From: Bacilli bacterium
GTDB lineage: Bacteria; Bacillota_I; Bacilli_A; RFN20; CAG-826
NCBI GenBank assembly: GCA_016296775.1
Contig: JAEDIE010000016.1
Span: 1-26,796 of the forward strand
DNA: 26,796 nt
Reading direction: 5' to 3'
Below the pieces are notes generated by a model, which was given only the letters and a program-made list of their open reading frames with translations, searched no databases and was not told the origin of the DNA. Positions within the stretch are counted from its first letter, which is position 1; every line of letters starts with the position of its first letter. A program made the translations under genes and the position numbers. Positions 15,223 through 23,063 of this stretch are shown piece by piece.

Positions 15223-16653
15223 AATATGACCAAATAATAGATATGCGAAACCTAAATAAATAAGTAATGAACAAACATCAACAATAGTTGTAACAAATGG
15301 TGAAGAAATTAAAGCAGGATCTTTTTTAGTAGCTGCAACTAACATTGGTAAAGATGTACCAACAAATTTAGCAACAATAATACCTAAAAATAAAGTCCCA
15401 CTAACTAAAGCCGAAATTTCTAATCTTGATAAGAACAAAGCTCCACCTGTTAAAGGGGCTCCACTTGCACTAAGTTCAGCTCCGTCAAAACTAATGATAT
15501 GAAGATACATTTCAGCTAAAAACCATAAACAAGAGAAAACGCAAACCATTAAACCAGTTAACATGGCTACTCTCATTTCTTTCCATAAAATTTTAAAGTA
15601 GTCTTTTGGGGTGAATTCTTGAACAGCTAAACCTCTAACAATAAGGGTTGTAGTTTGACCACCAGCATTTCCTCCTGTATCCATTAAAACAGTAACAAAA
15701 GGAACTAAGATTGGAAGAGCATTTAAGGCTACCTCAAATTTATTTAAAATCATTGAAGAGAATGTTCCTAATACCAAAAGAACTATTAACCAAGGCGCAC
15801 ATTTAAGAGCCATTTTAAAAATGCTAGTATCTAAATAACTATTTTCAAGTGGGGCAACACCTGCCATTTTACTCATATCTTCAGTAGCTTCTTGTTCAAT
15901 AACGTCAACGATATCGTCGACTGTAATAATACCAACTAATCTATTTTCGTTATTTAAAACTGCTATAGCATTAAGGTCGTATCTTTTCATTTGGTTAGCA
16001 ACTTCTTCTTGGTCATCATTAACTAAACAAGTAACATAGTCTCTATTCATTAATTCAGAAACCAATTCATCGTCTTTAGCAAAAATTAATTCATCAAGAT
16101 CAAGAGTTCCAACTAAATTTCTGCTCTTATCCATAACAAAAATTGTATAAATTGTCTCTTTTGTTTTACCTATTCTTCTGATAGCTCTAATTGCTTCATC
16201 CGCAGTTAAATCATCATTTAAGCTTAAAAACTCAGTGGTCATGATTGAACCAGCAGTATTTTCTTTGTAATTTAATAACTTATTAATTACATCTCTTTTT
16301 TCTTTAGAAACATTCTTTAAAACACGAGAAACTAAGTTTGCAGGTAAATCTTCAAGATCATCAACAAGATCATCAGTGAATTGACTATCTAAAACTCTAG
16401 CAAGTTCACTATCACTCATTAATTGAATCAACTTTTCTTTAGTATCAGAGGATAATTCTGTAAATAAATCTGCTGTATATTCGCTTCTAACAAATTTGAA
16501 TATAAAAACTAAATGTGAGACGTCTTCAAAATCATCACATGCTTCAGCAATATCAATTGTTGGAACAACTTCAAAAATGTTACGAACATCTTTAACTTTT
16601 CTAGCAACAATTAACTCTTCTAATTCTTTTGTTGAAATTAATTCGTTCTCCAT
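15208..16653 (-). CDS. mgtE: Magnesium transporter MgtE
   Basis: A 481-residue MgtE with all its parts: an N-terminal superhelical domain (about 1-135), a CBS pair (about 136-260), a connecting helix and five membrane helices (about 285-480). The pore signature 'TGGNAGGQTTTLIVRGLA' (326-343) and 'DPALISSPFVTTIVD' (445-459), whose Asp residues help bind Mg2+, are clear. It moves Mg2+ down its electrochemical gradient; the cytosolic N and CBS domains sense Mg2+ and close the pore. An extracellular loop between helices ('SFDGAELSASGAPLTGGA', 388-405) is somewhat long. AGGGGAT precedes the ATG. It lies 109 bp downstream of the bile salt hydrolase gene; no M-box riboswitch is recognised in that gap. 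Confidence 0.95.
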   Translation of the reverse strand: MENELISTKELEELIVARKVKDVRNIFEVVPTIDIAEACDDFEDVSHLVFIFKFVRSEYTADLFTELSSDTKEKLIQLMSDSELARVLDSQFTDDLVDDLEDLPANLVSRVLKNVSKEKRDVINKLLNYKENTAGSIMTTEFLSLNDDLTADEAIRAIRRIGKTKETIYTIFVMDKSRNLVGTLDLDELIFAKDDELVSELMNRDYVTCLVNDDQEEVANQMKRYDLNAIAVLNNENRLVGIITVDDIVDVIEQEATEDMSKMAGVAPLENSYLDTSIFKMALKCAPWLIVLLVLGTFSSMILNKFEVALNALPILVPFVTVLMDTGGNAGGQTTTLIVRGLAVQEFTPKDYFKILWKEMRVAMLTGLMVCVFSCLWFLAEMYLHIISFDGAELSASGAPLTGGALFLSRLEISALVSGTLFLGIIVAKFVGTSLPMLVAATKKDPALISSPFVTTIVDVCSLLIYLGFAYLLFGHILPTL

Positions 16654-16762
16654 TTTTATCCCCTAATTCAATATAATTTTACTAAATATAGCTCATTAAA
16701 AAAATACAAAAATAAATTAATTTAATTTAAAAATAATATGTATTTTAAATTAATAAGGTTAA

Positions 16763-17740
16763 TTAATTTAAATCTATAATATTTTCTTCTTTTTTAAACT
16801 GAATTTCTTCTAATAAATTCCCTTCTAAATTGAATTTGTTTCCATCAATTAATTGAAGACAATTGTTTTCATATACTCGAACATACAATTTAAAATCATC
16901 AACGTTATAAATATCAGAATAAATTGTATACTCAAAACTACCTAAATCACTATTACATTCTCCAATTAACGTAGAAACATTATTTAACACATGAAAACCT
17001 TGATTAATATTATACATATCATCATTATCTTTAAATGTAACATTATGTAAAAGATAAGTAGCTTTAACAAATCTAGATTGAGGAGAAGAATCTCCAGGTA
17101 AACCAATTTGACCAAAACCTTTACCATAAGGCTTAAGGTCTAAATCTTTACTAAATCTAGATTTAGGTTCGTCGCTTGTAAGATTTAAATAATTATTTAC
17201 ATTGAATCTATGATATTCAAAGACAGGATTATTAGTTAAAACGTTAAATGGATTATCAAATACTTTTAAACCGTCTTCTCTTGATTCGATAACAATACTT
17301 TTTGTTTTATCACTCATTATAAAATGTAAAGTAGCTACATCTAAATCTTTAGAAAAAGATTCGTTTAAAATTGAAATATCCTTTAAAGCTTCTTTTACTT
17401 CATCAACACTTTTATATTTTCCCAATAAATATAATGGTAATTCATATGGAGCAATATTAATTTTCCCTATGATTTCCTCACTAAATTTAGCTAAAGCAGG
17501 AAAATTTAATCCAGCAAAAGTTAAACCATATTCATTAATACAATCAAAAAACATTGGATAAGAAGAAACGACAATTCCTACTCCTAATAAAGCATAATGA
17601 GTTTTGATTTCCTTCTCTTTTTTAAATTTAAAAGAGAAGTTACGAGGTACAAATATCCCGGTTTGCGGATAGTTGTAATTAAGATCAAGATTTCTTCCAA
17701 AGAAGTGCTTGTTCTTACTAAACGAAATTGCAGTGCACAT
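16763..17740 (-). CDS. bsh: Bile salt hydrolase (choloylglycine hydrolase family)
   Basis: A 325-residue N-terminal-nucleophile hydrolase of typical length. Removal of Met1 exposes the catalytic C2. R16, D19, N79 ('GLNFP'), N170 ('LTNNP') and R223 ('SRFVKA') sit at exactly the positions known for lactobacillar bile salt hydrolases. 'GLPGDSSPQSRF' (213-224) matches the BSH subgroup of the family better than penicillin V acylases. It cleaves the amide bond of glycine- or taurine-conjugated bile acids in the cytoplasm, releasing the amino acid and free bile acid. There is no signal peptide, as usual for Gram-positive BSH. AAGGAGG precedes the ATG. It is divergent from rdgB and followed by mgtE. 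Glycine versus taurine preference cannot be read from the sequence; penicillin V acylase activity is the alternative. Confidence 0.9.
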   Translation of the reverse strand: MCTAISFSKNKHFFGRNLDLNYNYPQTGIFVPRNFSFKFKKEKEIKTHYALLGVGIVVSSYPMFFDCINEYGLTFAGLNFPALAKFSEEIIGKINIAPYELPLYLLGKYKSVDEVKEALKDISILNESFSKDLDVATLHFIMSDKTKSIVIESREDGLKVFDNPFNVLTNNPVFEYHRFNVNNYLNLTSDEPKSRFSKDLDLKPYGKGFGQIGLPGDSSPQSRFVKATYLLHNVTFKDNDDMYNINQGFHVLNNVSTLIGECNSDLGSFEYTIYSDIYNVDDFKLYVRVYENNCLQLIDGNKFNLEGNLLEEIQFKKEENIIDLN

Positions 17741-17812
17741 AGTTTAATACCTCCTTAATTTCATTATATAATTTTTCATGTAGAATATATAATTATATGA
17801 TGAGGAAGATAT

Positions 17813-18406
17813 ATGAAAGAATTAGAAATGGTAATAGCTACAAATAATTTACATAAGTTACAAGAATATAAATATTTATTAAAAGATATAAATGTTAAAT
17901 TAACTACATTAAAGGATGAAAATATAATTTCTGACCCATTAGAGGATGGAAAAACATTTGAAGAAAACGCTTTAATTAAAGCTTCTTCAATTAAAAATAA
18001 AACTCGTAAAATAGTTTTAAGTGATGATTCAGGAATATCTATTGATGCTTTAGGGGAAGAATATCCAGGAATTTATTCCCATAGATATCAACAAAGCCTA
18101 GGTGGAGATAAAGAAGCTAATAATTATTTAGTAAATAAAGTAAGTGGTTCAAAAGCTCACTATACTTGTGTCATAGTTATCGAAAACCTATGTAAATCCC
18201 CACTCATTTTTAAAGGATACATGAATGGGGAGATTTCTTCTAAAGTAAAAGGTGAACATGGCTTTGGATATGATCCAATCTTTATACCTGAAGGATTTAA
18301 TAAAACACTAGGTGAATTAGATGAAGAAACAAAAAATAGCATTTCTCATAGAGCAAATGCCACTTTAAAACTTATTCAATATTTAAAAGAGAATAATATT
18401 ATTTAG
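17813..18406 (+). CDS. rdgB: Non-canonical purine NTP pyrophosphatase (RdgB/HAM1)
   Basis: A 197-residue RdgB/HAM1 protein of standard size. The nucleotide-binding N-terminus 'ATNNLHKLQE' (9-18), 'LSDDSGISIDALGEEYPG' (69-86) with Mg-binding acidic residues, 'GFGYDPIF' (150-157) and 'SHRANA' (178-183) are all in place. It hydrolyses dITP, ITP and XTP to the monophosphate and pyrophosphate, keeping deaminated purines out of DNA and RNA. GAGGAAG precedes the ATG at 17813; an internal ATG at codon 6 is less well placed. A TATAAT lies at 17788-17793. Its last 8 nt overlap the convergent zinc-ribbon gene, with no terminator visible between them. Confidence 0.94.
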   Translation: MKELEMVIATNNLHKLQEYKYLLKDINVKLTTLKDENIISDPLEDGKTFEENALIKASSIKNKTRKIVLSDDSGISIDALGEEYPGIYSHRYQQSLGGDKEANNYLVNKVSGSKAHYTCVIVIENLCKSPLIFKGYMNGEISSKVKGEHGFGYDPIFIPEGFNKTLGELDEETKNSISHRANATLKLIQYLKENNII

Positions 18407-19277
18407 TTTTTCTATAGAAGATATAGAAAATAATTGCTCCTCCAAAAAGAGGAATTAAAGATAACCAACTTAATACGGGTAATCCTGTAACTAATCCACT
18501 AATTAAAAGACCTAAGAAAATAACAGCACAAATCGAAATACCAATAAATGAATATTTTCTTAATTTAATTAATTTTTTATCTGGAGTAATTATTCTTAAA
18601 TCTTCGATAATAAACTCATCCTTTGTTTCTAAAACTTTAAACTCTGCTTTTTCATTTTCTTCACATCTTTTTTGAAGTTCTTTGAAATTCTCCATAAATT
18701 TTGGATGTTCATCATTTCTAAATGTATCAAGTTCTTCTTTATCAACAAGCGGAATAATTTGTTCTAAATAAGACAATAAATTTTTAATTGATTCATTATT
18801 CTTTTTATACCAATTTAAAAATTCTTCTTTAATGAAACTACCTTCACTCATAGTTACCTCTGCTTTTTTAAAATAGATTCTACAGTATTTCATAATCTCT
18901 AACATGTAATTTAAGATTAAGTAACTATTTTCTCTATCAAGAGTAATATCGTATTGTTCAAAAAGATCGATTACTTCTTGTCCTTTAAAATTATCTAATG
19001 TAGAACCCATAAATAAACAATCAGCCATACCAGTAATTGCGTTTAAATCATTTGGTTTTAAACTTAATAAGGATTTGAATGAATCATAAGCCGCATCAAC
19101 TTCTAAATGAGTAAATAGTTGGGTTTTAGCATAGTTATTGATTTGTTTATACTTCTTAACCAAAAGATTTAAAGCGTCGCTTGTAACAAATTGATTTGAA
19201 CAATGTTTACAATAACCATACTTTTCATCTTGTTTAACATCTATAACTTCTTTGCAATTAGGACAGATTACTTTCAT
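18399..19277 (-). CDS. Zinc-ribbon, helical-repeat membrane protein, unknown
   Basis: A 292-residue protein in three parts: a zinc ribbon at the N-terminus (C5-x2-C8 and C23-x2-C26), a long helical region (about 30-225) with a TPR-like stretch around 55-90 ('DAAYDSFKSLLSLKPNDLNAITGMADCLF'-type, split here by function only), and two closely spaced membrane helices at the C-terminus (about 243-263 and 268-288) ending in 'FYRKTK'. The soluble part should face the cytoplasm. Zinc-ribbon proteins with C-terminal helices are widespread in Firmicutes and poorly understood. It is 6 nt downstream of the flavodoxin-ferredoxin gene and cotranscribed with it. Only a weak AAAGG precedes the ATG, so coupling is likely. 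Confidence 0.75.
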   Translation of the reverse strand: MKVICPNCKEVIDVKQDEKYGYCKHCSNQFVTSDALNLLVKKYKQINNYAKTQLFTHLEVDAAYDSFKSLLSLKPNDLNAITGMADCLFMGSTLDNFKGQEVIDLFEQYDITLDRENSYLILNYMLEIMKYCRIYFKKAEVTMSEGSFIKEEFLNWYKKNNESIKNLLSYLEQIIPLVDKEELDTFRNDEHPKFMENFKELQKRCEENEKAEFKVLETKDEFIIEDLRIITPDKKLIKLRKYSFIGISICAVIFLGLLISGLVTGLPVLSWLSLIPLFGGAIIFYIFYRKTK

Positions 19278-19283
19278 ATGTTT

Positions 19284-20213
19284 TTACCTTTCTATATCTT
19301 CATATTGAACTGGAATTTCAATATTATATTTCTCTAACAACCTATTTTGTTCTTTAAAATATTTTCTAAACAACTTGAAATAGCCTTTTGTATTTTTTGA
19401 AACAAAATCAGGCTTAATCTTCTCATCTTTAACTAATTTTTCAAAATTGAATTTACCATTAACTTTCCATAAGTTCATAAATCCAAAAGTAATAGCATTT
19501 TTAGGACAATTAAGAGTACATCTCATGCACATAGCACAACTAGATTTAACTCTATATTCTCCTTTTTTATTTAAATATATCGCTTGAGTAGGACAATTAT
19601 TCATGCACATATTACATTTAATACATTTTTTCTTGTTCATTCTTACAAATTTTGAATTTAATTTAGGAGCAATATATTCAATTCTTAATAATGTGGACAA
19701 TGCTTGTTTTCCTTTATTAAATTTCATTGATTTATATTCTTCATTCATAATTTGAATAGCATAAACTTTTGTTAAAGGATCTAAATACAAATATAGTTGT
19801 TTTTTTAGCCTATCATTATAATCAAACATGATGTTATAGGGCATAATAAAGTGTTTTTCTAAAACAAAATTATAATTTAATTTCTTTAAATATCTATAAG
19901 CATGAGAAGTAGAAGCATCATTTAATTTAAAAGGTTCACCACTTGTCTTATATACAAAAAAATCTTTCTTTTCATTAGCTTTTTTAAAGTTTTTTAAAAA
20001 TTTAACAAAAATTTCAGGGATATTAAAAGCATGGATTGGATAACCAATTCCTATTAAATCATACTCATTTGGATCAGGATAATTTAAATTAAGAACAGAA
20101 AAAACATAATGATCTACTTTAGCTCCAAGTTCTTCAAGATGATGTTTTAAAAATTCACCGCAAAGTTTTGTGTTTCCTGTGCCAGTAAATGTATAAAGAC
20201 ATATTTTTTTCAT
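19284..20213 (-). CDS. Flavodoxin-ferredoxin fusion (EFR1-type)
   Basis: A 309-residue electron-transfer protein. The N-terminal flavodoxin domain (1-165) has the FMN phosphate loop 'FTGTGNTK' (9-16) and 'IGIGYPIHAFNIP' (54-66). The C-terminal half carries two 4Fe-4S clusters of ferredoxin type, with C197, C200, C203, C207 and C226, C229, C232, C236 each ending in Cys-Pro. This is the arrangement named EFR1-family ferredoxin; partners and physiological reaction are unknown, and transfer of electrons between a reduced flavin and low-potential acceptors is inferred. It is soluble. It lacks a Shine-Dalgarno sequence: a good promoter lies so close to the ATG that the mRNA should be leaderless or nearly so. 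It is first in a two-gene operon with the zinc-ribbon membrane protein. Confidence 0.87.
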   Translation of the reverse strand: MKKICLYTFTGTGNTKLCGEFLKHHLEELGAKVDHYVFSVLNLNYPDPNEYDLIGIGYPIHAFNIPEIFVKFLKNFKKANEKKDFFVYKTSGEPFKLNDASTSHAYRYLKKLNYNFVLEKHFIMPYNIMFDYNDRLKKQLYLYLDPLTKVYAIQIMNEEYKSMKFNKGKQALSTLLRIEYIAPKLNSKFVRMNKKKCIKCNMCMNNCPTQAIYLNKKGEYRVKSSCAMCMRCTLNCPKNAITFGFMNLWKVNGKFNFEKLVKDEKIKPDFVSKNTKGYFKLFRKYFKEQNRLLEKYNIEIPVQYEDIER

Positions 20214-20222
20214 AACGTTATT

Positions 20223-20251
20223 ATTTTATAATATACAAAAATTTATATCAA
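20223..20251 (-). promoter_or_regulatory. Promoter of the flavodoxin-ferredoxin gene, predicting a (near-)leaderless mRNA
   Basis: On the minus strand TTGATA (20246-20251, five of six) is followed after exactly 17 nt by TAAAAT (20223-20228, five of six). Only 9 nt separate the -10 box from the ATG at 20213, so transcription should start 0-3 nt before the start codon. No ribosome binding site is present in AATAACGTT. Confidence 0.55.
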
Positions 20252-20307
20252 ATATACTTTATCTCATGCTTATTATATTAAAAATATTAGCATTTTATAA
20301 AAACATA

Positions 20308-20316
20308 TGATATATT
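20308..20316 (+). promoter_or_regulatory. Extended -10 promoter of tRNA-Ser
   Basis: TGATATATT (20308-20316) is an extended -10 placed 14 nt before the tRNA. The -35 region at the right distance is weak (TAGCAT). Confidence 0.35.
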
Positions 20317-20330
20317 AATTAGGCAATCAC

Positions 20331-20420
20331 GGAGTAATACCCAAGTGGTGAAGGGGCCTCCCTGCTAAGGAGGTAGGTCGGGTAACTGGCGCGAGAGTTC
20401 GAGTCTCTCTTACTCCGCCA
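20331..20420 (+). tRNA. tRNA-Ser (anticodon GCT)
   Basis: The acceptor arms GGAGTAA (20331-20337) and TTACTCC pair, and the anticodon stem CCTCC/GGAGG encloses CTGCTAA with anticodon GCT (20364-20366), reading AGC and AGU. A long variable arm (class II) precedes the T-arm with GTTCGAGTC. The discriminator is G and CCA is encoded, giving 90 nt. Confidence 0.96.
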
Positions 20421-20433
20421 CTATAAAATAAGG

Positions 20434-20464
20434 CACATATTAAATTATGTGTTTTTTATTTTTT
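20434..20464 (+). terminator. Terminator of tRNA-Ser
   Basis: CACATA (20434-20439) pairs with TATGTG (20446-20451) around a 6-nt loop, followed by TTTTTTATTTTTT. It starts 14 nt after the tRNA 3' end. Confidence 0.75.
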
Positions 20465-20516
20465 AAAATTCCCTATGATTTCCCATCTCTTTTTTAAAAA
20501 TACAATAACTATCCAT

Positions 20517-20541
20517 TAAAAAAGACCTTTTTGAAGGTCTT
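20517..20541 (-). terminator. Terminator of prs
   Basis: On the minus strand AAGACCTT (20534-20541 complement) pairs perfectly with AAGGTCTT (20522-20529 complement) around CAAA, followed by a T-run to 20518. It starts 6 nt past the prs stop codon. Confidence 0.85.
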
Positions 20542-20547
20542 ATTTAA

Positions 20548-21525
20548 TTAATGAAATCTTGCGTATTCGTCTTTTATTTTTTCGTGAGATTCATGACTTC
20601 TAATAACATCTGCAATCATCTCAGCAATTGTAACAACGACGATTTTTGGATTATCCTTAATTTCAGGATGTTCAATTGTATCAGTTACACAACATTCTGT
20701 TACATAATCAGCATTATTGAATCTTTCAAAAGCAGGACCATTAAATAAAGCATGGGATGCACAAATATAAATTTCTTTAGCTCCCTTATCATGAAGAGCT
20801 TTAGCACCAGCTAAAATGGTTCCGCCAGTATCAATGATATCATCAACCATAACACAAATTTTACCTTGAATATCACCAACGATATTTGTAATTTCAGCAA
20901 CATTTGGTCTTGGTCTACGTTTATCAATAACAACAATATTAGTATTAGGTATAAAATTAGATAAATCTCTAGCTCTATGCATAGCACCATGATCTGGAGC
21001 TACTATAGCAATCTTTTCATTTTGATATTTAGGATCACTAAACTTTTTGTTTAAATACTTAGCGAATAAGAAACTTGGTGAGCAGTTATCAACTGGGACT
21101 CCAAAGAAACCTTGAATTTGTGGTGTATGTAACTCACAAGTAATAATTCTTTTAACACCTGCATTTGTAAATAAATCAGCAACCATTCTTGCGCTTATTG
21201 GCTCATTAATGTGTGCGATTCTATCTTGTCTAGCATATCCAAAATAAGGAATAATCAAAGTTACTTCTCTACAATTTGCTCTTCTAACTGCATCAATGAA
21301 AATTAATGTTTCCATGATTCTATCGTTAACTGGCTTACATGTAGATTGAATAATATAAACTTTCTTTCCTCTAACATCACATGATGCACTAGCTGTAGCT
21401 AAACATTCACCATCAGCGAAGTGTTTGACTTCTGATTCACTTACATTGATGTTTAGTAAAGCACAAACTTTTTTTGTTAATTCACAACTACTTGTTAATG
21501 AGAATACCATTATATCTTTAATCAT
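20548..21525 (-). CDS. prs: Ribose-phosphate pyrophosphokinase (PRPP synthetase)
   Basis: A 325-residue class I PRPP synthetase, with two tandem phosphoribosyltransferase-type domains. It makes PRPP from ribose 5-phosphate and ATP for nucleotide, His and Trp synthesis. Visible are 'FGYARQDR' (95-102), H133 in 'CELHTPQIQGFF', and the ribose-5-phosphate loop 'VMVDDIIDTGGT' (225-236). The second-domain motif reads 'PDHGAMHRAR' (177-186), where most bacteria have 'GGVxRAR', and 'ARQDR' is followed by Ile rather than Lys or the usual polar residue, so the enzyme is somewhat divergent. AGGAGG precedes the ATG. It is monocistronic with its own terminator. Confidence 0.94.
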   Translation of the reverse strand: MIKDIMVFSLTSSCELTKKVCALLNINVSESEVKHFADGECLATASASCDVRGKKVYIIQSTCKPVNDRIMETLIFIDAVRRANCREVTLIIPYFGYARQDRIAHINEPISARMVADLFTNAGVKRIITCELHTPQIQGFFGVPVDNCSPSFLFAKYLNKKFSDPKYQNEKIAIVAPDHGAMHRARDLSNFIPNTNIVVIDKRRPRPNVAEITNIVGDIQGKICVMVDDIIDTGGTILAGAKALHDKGAKEIYICASHALFNGPAFERFNNADYVTECCVTDTIEHPEIKDNPKIVVVTIAEMIADVIRSHESHEKIKDEYARFH

Positions 21526-21597
21526 ATTTTATCCTCCTACAAATAAATTATAATTTAGTATTAATTAAAATTTTATTAATAATTTAAGAAAAGAAAA

Positions 21598-21616
21598 AGT
21601 CTAGATAAACTAGACT
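21598..21616 (-). terminator. Terminator of rpmE
   Basis: AGTCTAG (21598-21604) and CTAGACT (21610-21616) form a perfect 7-bp stem; on the minus strand it is followed by TTTTTCTTTTC. It starts 13 nt past the rpmE stop codon. Confidence 0.8.
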
Positions 21617-21629
21617 AAAAATTCTCTTA

Positions 21630-21836
21630 TTATTTTCCGCTTCTGTATTTTTTATTGAAACGATCAACTCTTCCATCACTTTGAACAAATCTTTGTTTTC
21701 CAGTGTAGAATGGGTGGCAGTTACTGCAAGTATCAACTCTAATTTCTTTTAAGGTTGATTCTGTTTCAAATGTGTTACCACAAGAAATGCATGTAACTTT
21801 ACATTTTTGATAGTTTGGATGAATTCCTTTTTTCAT
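21630..21836 (-). CDS. rpmE: 50S ribosomal protein L31, zinc-binding type
   Basis: A 68-residue L31 with the conserved opening 'MKKGIHPNY', zinc cysteines C16-x2-C19 and C37-x2-C40, and 'HPFYTGKQRF' followed by a basic tail. The presence of all four cysteines marks the zinc-containing (C+) form, which many Firmicutes replace with a cysteine-free paralogue under zinc starvation. It binds the large subunit at the intersubunit bridge region. GGAAGGAG precedes the ATG. A stem-loop in the leader directly upstream of that ribosome site could regulate translation. Confidence 0.97.
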   Translation of the reverse strand: MKKGIHPNYQKCKVTCISCGNTFETESTLKEIRVDTCSNCHPFYTGKQRFVQSDGRVDRFNKKYRSGK

Positions 21837-21853
21837 ACATTACTCCTTCCGCC

Positions 21854-21874
21854 TAAGATTTTACATAAATCTTA
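21854..21874 (-). promoter_or_regulatory. Stem-loop in the rpmE leader, possible L31 autoregulatory element
   Basis: TAAGATTT (21854-21861) and AAATCTTA (21867-21874) form an 8-bp stem with a 5-nt loop, ending 3-4 nt before GGCGGAAGGAG on the minus strand. It is too close to the start codon and lacks the T-run of a terminator. Leaders of L31 genes in Firmicutes are known to include candidate structured RNAs; a match to those is not established here. Confidence 0.35.
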
Positions 21875-21915
21875 AGAAAGCTTACGTGCTATTAATATTA
21901 ACAATTATTGACTTA

Positions 21916-21943
21916 AATTACAAGAAAGAAATTATTTGTAATT
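21916..21943 (-). terminator. Candidate terminator of the glycosyltransferase gene
   Basis: AATTACAA (21916-21923) and TTGTAATT (21936-21943) form an 8-bp stem with a 12-nt loop immediately after the stop codon. The following minus-strand sequence has only a weak T-run (TTTAAGT), so efficiency is doubtful. Confidence 0.35.
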
Positions 21944-22948
21944 CTAACTATTTTTTAACAATAATTCGTATTCTTCTTTCAATTTAGAACCTACTTTATC
22001 TAATGTTCTTTCTTCAACAATTTTATAACCATTTTGTTTAATAAAAGCACAATCTTCATCGATAGTTTTTCTAATTAACCCTACGAATTCCTCATTATTT
22101 TTACCTTTTAAGCAATCTACACCACTAGTTAACCAATCTTCGTAAACACCAATATCTCTTGTAACTAAAGGAAGTCTAGTAGCTAAAGCTTCTAAAGCTA
22201 CAATACCTTCTGTTTCTTCGTTTGTTGGGAAAAACATACAATTTGCATAATACAATGCTCCTTTAATGACATTTCCTTTTATATATCCAGGAAGAATTAC
22301 GTTATCAGGTTTATTCTTAATGCATTTTAAAACATATGAAGTTGTTAATATTTTTTGTAAATAACCAAACCAAATAAACTTAACATCTGGCATCTTTCTA
22401 GCAACTTCGAAAAAATCATCAATTCCCTTACGTTTAAAGTAAAATCCTATGCCAATAACTACTTTTTCATTGGTTATATTGAACATCTTTTTAAATGCTT
22501 CAACATTTTCTTTTTGATATTCATAATCTTCTAATTTAATACCATTTGAAATAGCAACTACTTTACAATTTACTCCTTTATAATTTTCAATTAACTTCTT
22601 TGAATAATTAGTAGGAGTAATGATTAAATCTGCTCTTTTATAAAGTCTATCCATCATATTGTTATAGAAAGGAGCAATTAATTTCCATAAACGGAAAGAT
22701 TCTCTAAAATCTTCATGAGTTGAATGTCCATGAACAACAACTGGAATACCTTTTTTCTTACATTTCTTTAATAAACTATAACTTTTTGGACCATAAGAAT
22801 TTATATGAACAATATCAAAGTCATCTTTTGGATTTAAAGTAAATTCAATACCATTTTCTTTTAAAGCAAGTTGTTGATGAACAAGAGCTCTACCAATTCC
22901 AGAAACAGACATTGATGATTGATTTTCTAAATATAATAATACTTTCAT
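21944..22948 (-). CDS. GT4 glycosyltransferase, CpoA/BgsA-like glycolipid synthase
   Basis: A 334-residue GT-B retaining glycosyltransferase. The opening 'MKVLLYLE' with 'SGIGRALVHQQLAL' (16-29), 'DIVHINSYGPKS' (45-56), 'VVVHGHSTHEDFR' (70-82) and 'ADLIITPTNYSK' (106-117) closely resemble streptococcal CpoA and enterococcal BgsA. These add a second sugar to monoglucosyl-diacylglycerol, making the glycolipid anchor of lipoteichoic acid. The C-terminal domain has the E245-x7-E253 motif of GT4. It should act at the inner face of the membrane and has no membrane helix. The partner enzyme making the first glucosyl lipid is usually adjacent in Lactobacillales but is not seen here. AAGGAG precedes the ATG. 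Donor and linkage (glucose or galactose) are inferred. It ends in TAG. Confidence 0.82.
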   Translation of the reverse strand: MKVLLYLENQSSMSVSGIGRALVHQQLALKENGIEFTLNPKDDFDIVHINSYGPKSYSLLKKCKKKGIPVVVHGHSTHEDFRESFRLWKLIAPFYNNMMDRLYKRADLIITPTNYSKKLIENYKGVNCKVVAISNGIKLEDYEYQKENVEAFKKMFNITNEKVVIGIGFYFKRKGIDDFFEVARKMPDVKFIWFGYLQKILTTSYVLKCIKNKPDNVILPGYIKGNVIKGALYYANCMFFPTNEETEGIVALEALATRLPLVTRDIGVYEDWLTSGVDCLKGKNNEEFVGLIRKTIDEDCAFIKQNGYKIVEERTLDKVGSKLKEEYELLLKNS

Positions 22949-23015
22949 AATTTGCTCCTTATATTATTCAAGAGTTAAATAATATATTAATTCTTAACTA
23001 TTTTTCCAACTTTAT

Positions 23016-23043
23016 TTGAAAAAATTATAATTAATATTATAAT
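23016..23043 (+). promoter_or_regulatory. Promoter of tldD-tldE
   Basis: TTGAAA (23016-23021) and a perfect TATAAT (23038-23043) are separated by 16 nt. The expected start near 23050 leaves a leader of about 14 nt that contains the AAGGAGG ribosome site. Confidence 0.65.
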
Positions 23044-23063
23044 AACACAAAAGGAGGATACAT

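Noticed and set aside
16654..16762. M-box or other magnesium riboswitch before mgtE
   Set aside because: The 109-bp gap is almost pure A/T with no G/C-rich stems able to form the conserved M-box core.
17837..17866. Histidine in the RdgB nucleotide-binding motif (NNLHK) as an active-site anomaly
   Set aside because: HK in place of GK is common in functional RdgB proteins; the catalytic acidic residues and SHR are intact.
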